A stretch of DNA of 64,000 nucleotides, taken from assembly GCF_008014775.2 (NCBI RefSeq), contig NZ_CP144914.1, positions 2,542,001 through 2,606,000 on the forward strand, read 5' to 3'. Source of the DNA: Alkalicoccus halolimnae (GTDB taxonomy: Bacteria > Bacillota > Bacilli > Bacillales > Salisediminibacteriaceae). Position 1 is the stretch's first letter. The number at the start of each line of letters is the position of its first letter. Made by a program: the position numbers and the translations under genes. This document shows, in pieces, positions 60,485-64,000 of this stretch. The notes under the pieces are model-generated. The model searched no databases. It saw only the letters and a list, made by a program, of their open reading frames with translations, and was not told the DNA's origin.

Positions 60485-61072
60485 TCAGCTGTCGTCTTCT
60501 TCCGAAAGAGCAGTGGCGAAACGTTCGGCATCGTCGAGCATCACTTCCCGTTTTTCGTCACTGATCTGCTGGACATCTCCAAAATGAAGGACGCCGTAAA
60601 GCTTTAGTCCGCAGAAAGCAAGCAGATGGTCATCGATCCCATTTACGACATTTTTGTAGAGCCCCTGCTTATGGAAAACGTCCGGCGGAGCACCGGTCGT
60701 AAAGACGAGCGAAGCTTTTTTACCTTTCAACAGCGGAACCGGTTCCTCCCCTTCCAGCTCGTAGGCAACACCGTACGAGAAGACGCGGTCGATAAATCCT
60801 TTTCCTGCCGCCGGGAAAGAGCCCCACCAGAGCGGAAACATAAAAACAATATGATCCGCCTGCTTAAGATCTTCGTGTGCCTCAGCGAGATCAGAAGCGT
60901 AGGTTCCCTGAACAGAAGCGTTATACTCTTCTATTGTAAGGTTCGGATTGAAGTTTTCTATTCCGGGGGAATGAGTCGTGACGGTTCCTTTCAGTCCTTT
61001 TGTAAATGCTTCGTATACAGAGCCGTTAAAGCTGTCTTGAGACGGATGCATGTAAATAATCATCGTATTCAA
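60485..61072 (-). CDS. NAD(P)H dehydrogenase (quinone), flavodoxin-like
   Basis: A 195-residue protein starting at TTG 61072 (reads MNTMIIYMHP), which has GAGAGGAG eight bases upstream; ATG 61063 is too far from the site. YMHPSQDSFNGSVYEAF binds FMN phosphate, and VFMFPLWWGSFPAAGKGFIDRVFSYGVAYE and GKKASLVFTTGAPPDVF are typical of MdaB/NQO-like reductases. It reduces quinones or azo compounds with two electrons. Confidence 0.9.
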   Translation of the reverse strand: MNTMIIYMHPSQDSFNGSVYEAFTKGLKGTVTTHSPGIENFNPNLTIEEYNASVQGTYASDLAEAHEDLKQADHIVFMFPLWWGSFPAAGKGFIDRVFSYGVAYELEGEEPVPLLKGKKASLVFTTGAPPDVFHKQGLYKNVVNGIDDHLLAFCGLKLYGVLHFGDVQQISDEKREVMLDDAERFATALSEEDDS

Positions 61073-61110
61073 TGGAAAATCTCCTCTCAAAACCAGGTTA
61101 CGAGATACTG

Positions 61111-62148
61111 TTATTCAGGAATAACAGCCGGTTTTCCGAAGTAATAGCCTTGAGCGTAATCGACAAGCGGTTTGACAGCTTCATACTCAAGTTGGCTTTC
61201 GATTCCTTCAGCCAGAAGCATCGTCGACATTTTGCCGGTTACTGCCCGGATTGCTTTGATCTTTTCAATCTTTTCCGGATAAATATGAATATCTTTGACG
61301 AGCTCCCGGTCGATCTTGGCGTAGTCAGGTTTCAGCTCCTGCAGCACTTCCAATGTGGCATATCCGCTGCCTACATCATCGAGAGCTGTTTTCATGCCTG
61401 CCTGCTGGTACTCAGAAAAGATAAACTTTAAATGATCCAGATCGGTTATTTTTTCTGTTTCCACCACTTCAAACACTAAGTCATACGGATTCACATCGTA
61501 GTCGCGTGCTGCCTGAAACGTGCTCTGCAGACAGTGTTTTGGATTGTAGATGGAAGATGGCAGAAAGTTTATGAACCGCTTCGTACCAGGCTCCAGCTTG
61601 TGCGCACTTGTACGGATTGCGTTAATTCTTGCCTGACTGTCCAGTTTGGACTGCAGACCCGACCGCTGGGAAAAAGCAAACAGTTCTCCCGGATTAAACG
61701 GGTACAGTTTGCTGTTAGGCCTGAGCAGAAATTCATAGCCGTATGTCTTGGAAGACTTTGCGTCAATAATCGGCTGAACGAAAGAGCGGAACAGCTTTTC
61801 CTGGATGATTTTAACAAGCTTAGGCTGCTCCACCTGTTCTCTTAATTCATCAAGAGTAAATTCATTGCCCTCGATTTTTTCCTGTCCTTCGTTCGTAATC
61901 AGTTTTCCGCGGAGCTTCGAACGGTCGCTCTCCCGGAGGTAATCCTCTACGCGGATCATGAGTATTTTCAGCTCTTCCCAAGAATGGTAAGGGAGGTACA
62001 GCAGCGTATTCCGATCGTTTCTATCTGCCTTCTCGTGCTGAAATTGTTCGTACAGCTCCGCGATAACCATTGAATTATCGCTTGAAAAAACAATTTGTCC
62101 GGTTTCCGACAGAGGAGTTTCCCCCTGACATATTTGACATGAACGCAT
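61111..62148 (-). CDS. EAL-domain c-di-GMP phosphodiesterase
   Basis: A 345-residue protein. Residues 1-110 hold a CQIC pair and a helical region of unknown type; the EAL domain occupies about 115-345. Catalytic positions appear complete: EFL in place of EAL (YGYEFLLR), Asn in FINFLPSS, Glu in LVFEVVETE, Asp pair in ALDDVGSGYATL, Lys in YAKIDRELV, Glu in LLAEGIES and Gln in AQGYYFGKP. It probably degrades c-di-GMP in the cytosol; no GGDEF domain is fused. Confidence 0.88.
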   Translation of the reverse strand: MRSCQICQGETPLSETGQIVFSSDNSMVIAELYEQFQHEKADRNDRNTLLYLPYHSWEELKILMIRVEDYLRESDRSKLRGKLITNEGQEKIEGNEFTLDELREQVEQPKLVKIIQEKLFRSFVQPIIDAKSSKTYGYEFLLRPNSKLYPFNPGELFAFSQRSGLQSKLDSQARINAIRTSAHKLEPGTKRFINFLPSSIYNPKHCLQSTFQAARDYDVNPYDLVFEVVETEKITDLDHLKFIFSEYQQAGMKTALDDVGSGYATLEVLQELKPDYAKIDRELVKDIHIYPEKIEKIKAIRAVTGKMSTMLLAEGIESQLEYEAVKPLVDYAQGYYFGKPAVIPE

Positions 62149-62244
62149 TTATCCACCTGCTTTCAGCTTACTTACGTGTTTTTTAATCCATACCCTTGTT
62201 CACAGGGGAGAAAACCTGATTATGGGCGGGAAAAAGGTCGACTA

Positions 62245-62985
62245 TTAGTCCCGCTTCCATCTGTAGGACAGCGTCCGGACACTTTCTGCTTTTTCTTCTG
62301 TAATTGCTTTCAGCATATCTTCTGTGATTTTCTTCTGCAGGTCTTCTCTCCCAGGCTGTCCGAATGTTCTGCCGAGCGGAAATTTAATGTGCAGAGCCCG
62401 CGGCGCATGGACGAGGGAAGTTAAGTCCGGATAGTGTGTCAGGGAAACGGTGGCTATGCCGGCTTTTTCAATTTCTTTCTGTATCAATCCGACCGATTGA
62501 TGGCAGATATATCAGCCGGGAGAAAGAAGGACGACGTCCGCATGTTCTTCCTTCAGCCGTTTAATGATAAGCGGTACACTTTCGTTCATCAGTTTATCCA
62601 CGCGGGGAATATAGCCCATCATTCCAAAGAAAGTCGGCGTAAGACTGCCAATCGTCCCCTCTTTTTCAAGCTCCTGCAGCGCTTTAACCGGGAGAACCGT
62701 ATTGACATCCTCCTCTGCTGCTTTCGTATCATAGTGGGTGTGGGAGACTGTTAAATCGTCATGAACGGAGGTCGACGGAATGTAGCGGACGCTCCAGTCT
62801 CCAGCCTCCACGTCAAACGGCGCTTCTTCTTTCAAATGTATACCTGCCGTCGTTAAAAAAGCAACGCGCCATTCGTTCATCGGTTTTTTCGGCTGCTGCA
62901 GCGGATCGACCACTTCGCTGCCATGCTTTTTTATGGATCGTTTGGCTATCTTCTGAAATATAAGATCTTTTATTTTTGATATCAA
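62245..62985 (-). CDS. Selenoprotein candidate, glycine/sarcosine/betaine reductase selenoprotein B family
   Basis: Two consecutive open segments (62512-62985 and 62245-62511) are in the same frame and separated only by TGA at 62514-62512. Read through, the product has 246 residues with selenocysteine 158 in the motif SPG-U-YICHQSVG, a UxxC redox pair where relatives, as I recall, have CxxC. The N-terminal part (MNEWRVAFLTTAGIHLKEEAPF; YDTKAAEEDVNTVLPVKALQELEKEGTIG) is typical of this family. TTG 62985 follows GGGAGG by 10 bases. The alternative is a nonsense mutation; the SECIS-like hairpin argues against it. Confidence 0.82.
62478..62507 (-). promoter_or_regulatory. Bacterial SECIS-like hairpin
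   Basis: Downstream of the UGA, ATCAATC (62501-62495) pairs with GATTGAT (62489-62483) around a loop GGUCG; below it UCUG (62507-62504) pairs with CAGA (62481-62478) across a CC/A internal loop. The loop begins 17 nt after UGA, within the 16-37 nt range known for bacterial SECIS, and GGUC equals the start of the E. coli fdhF loop bound by SelB. Confidence 0.75.
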
Positions 62986-63199
62986 CGATGGTCATCCTCC
63001 CTGTGGGTACAGAATGTACAATATAATTATTTCCGGAGTTATTTTTTTGAACAACTCCGTTTTCATTTCCCACTTCGGAGAAAATCTGCCGGGCTTGATT
63101 ATCTGTTTCCCTTCTCCTCTTATAATATAACCTCTATTCGCTTTTTTTGTTACTATTGAATTAGGATTTTCTTAGTGCAGGAAGGGAATCCCTCTTTTC

Positions 63200-63795
63200 T
63201 CAAAGCTGTATTAAAGTCTGGTGTTGAAACAGGTAGAAAACTCCGCTTCAGCTCTGCCGTAGAGGGTACTTCCTGGTGAACTGCGCTCTCCGGGATCTCC
63301 CAATCTTCTTCCACGGACATTTTTCCGCTTCGTTTTGATTTTCTAATACAGAAAGCCCGCTGCTTGAATCAAGAAGGTACAAAGGTAGAATCAAGTGTAA
63401 AGGCGATTTTTAAAGGCGCCTCCGGAAAAAGAAAGCGGGAAGATCCTGCCGGACGCAAGGGAAGCCACAGGTCCTCCAATAACAACATGAAGCTTTAACA
63501 GAGACACTCATGCAAAAGCCTTGCACCATGAGGGATGAAAATGGCCTTCTATAAGAATGGAACTTTCCCTTTTTACAGGTGAAATCACTGATGTTCAAGA
63601 AGGGATTTTCTTTATTAGATAGCAGATGCTTTTTTGTCTTTTTTACCGTAAGCTGTAGGGCACACGAGGCGATGGAGGACGAGCCCCACTCCGCCCGACG
63701 GAAGGGAGGAAGGAATTAGCTGAGGCCCGCCCGGAAAGCGTCCCCATGGAAACGAAAGCGCACGCTTATCGACTTTATTTTCAAGGCAGCCTTTT
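63200..63795 (+). repeat. Composite interspersed repeat (D, R4 and A units)
   Basis: D: GCTTCAGCTCTGCCGTAGAGGGTAC, CCGCTTCGTTTTGATTTTC, GAATCAAGAAGG. R4: GGAAAAAGAAAGCGGGAAGATCC, TTTAACAGAGACACTCATGC, TTCAAGAAGGGATTTTCTTTA. A: ACCGTAAGCTGTAGGGCAC, GGAATTAGCTGAGGCCC, CGTCCCCATGGAAACGAAAGCGCACGC, TTTATTTTCAAGGCAGCC. It aligns over about 590 bases with 20390-20963. No gene lies between 62986 and the repeat. Confidence 0.88.
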
Positions 63796-64000
63796 CAAAG
63801 TAAGGGAGCAGTAATATCCCGAAATTACTTTAGAGATTCCTTAAAAACTTGTACTATACAATTATCACGTGTCTGCAATCAAGTATAAGGGATGTTTCAA
63901 TAACTGATTCAGCATGAAAACTACCTGCGGGGAAATAGGGTGAGCATATAATCGGCAGCCAGCTTTCTCCCATACCCGTATTTTACATTCTTCTCCTTTT
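63796..64000. other. End of window, nothing recognised
   Basis: No open frame with a ribosome site, hairpin or repeat is visible in these bases. Confidence 0.4.

Noticed and set aside
62512..62985. 157-aa hypothetical protein ending at TGA, and a separate 80-aa protein at 62245-62487
   Set aside because: Both are parts of one frame; the second has no ribosome site, and the UGA is followed by a SECIS-like hairpin. Joined as one selenoprotein candidate.

Overview
The window reads as chromosome of a low-to-moderate GC Gram-positive rod in the Bacillaceae, most likely a salt- or alkali-adapted genus of the Alkalicoccus/Salipaludibacillus kind. Supporting signs are strong AGGAGG ribosome sites, many lipoproteins with long Glu/Asp/Asn linkers, acidic surface proteins, CcpA-type cre boxes, CtaG/Sco oxidase assembly genes and Med/YneR/YusW/GlpP-like proteins. 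The assignment rests on protein resemblance from memory; no search was run. No tRNA, rRNA or CRISPR array was seen.

Layout. 1-0.8 kb: N-terminal part of an IS110-type transposase, cut by the window edge. 0.9-3.4 kb: small proteins, DinB-like protein, BMP/Med-like lipoprotein. 3.4-6.4 kb: tight minus-strand molybdenum cofactor operon (moeA-mobB-moaE-moaD, then a YneR/HesB-like gene and a 56-aa membrane protein). 6.5-10.3 kb: small accessory genes and repeats. 10.7-12.3 kb: sco-ctaG. 12.4-13.6 kb: GNAT and a 4-TM membrane protein. 14.0-22.7 kb: azlCD, a GGDEF-like/winged-helix regulator, three M20-type amidohydrolases and an AbgT-type transporter, which look like one N-acyl-amino-acid scavenging unit. 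24.0-29.5 kb: dihydroxyacetone kinase locus (dhaK, dhaL, dhaM, glpP) with a sigma-54 activator carrying an N-terminal HPr domain, plus a matching -24/-12 promoter and a perfect cre box. 29.7-45 kb: DnaD-like protein, SMP-30 lactonase, LLM oxidoreductase, tandem nitrilase, rhodanese, orphan peptide-binding lipoprotein, DUF2339 protein. 45.4-50.7 kb: malR-like repressor and malEFG-like maltodextrin importer with a 33-aa membrane peptide. 51.7-55 kb: TAXI-type TRAP transporter. 55.6-62.1 kb: YusW-repeat lipoprotein, CNNM-type protein, RpiR regulator, KamA-like radical SAM enzyme, flavodoxin-like reductase, EAL phosphodiesterase.

The most notable item is at 62.2-63.0 kb: two consecutive same-frame open frames separated by one UGA, followed at 17 nt by a hairpin whose loop begins GGUC. 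This is what a bacterial selenocysteine insertion site looks like, and the protein resembles the glycine/sarcosine/betaine reductase selenoprotein B family, with UGA at the first position of a CxxC-like motif. It should be annotated as one 246-residue selenoprotein candidate and not as two hypothetical proteins.

Intergenic DNA is filled by a family of composite interspersed repeats (about 60 to 800 bp, around 20 full or partial copies, both orientations). One sits between dhaK and dhaL, another between abgT and the first M20 gene. These repeats give rise to several spurious open frames. A second dispersed pattern is a set of hairpins with a CATGAC..GTCATG core that act as terminators.
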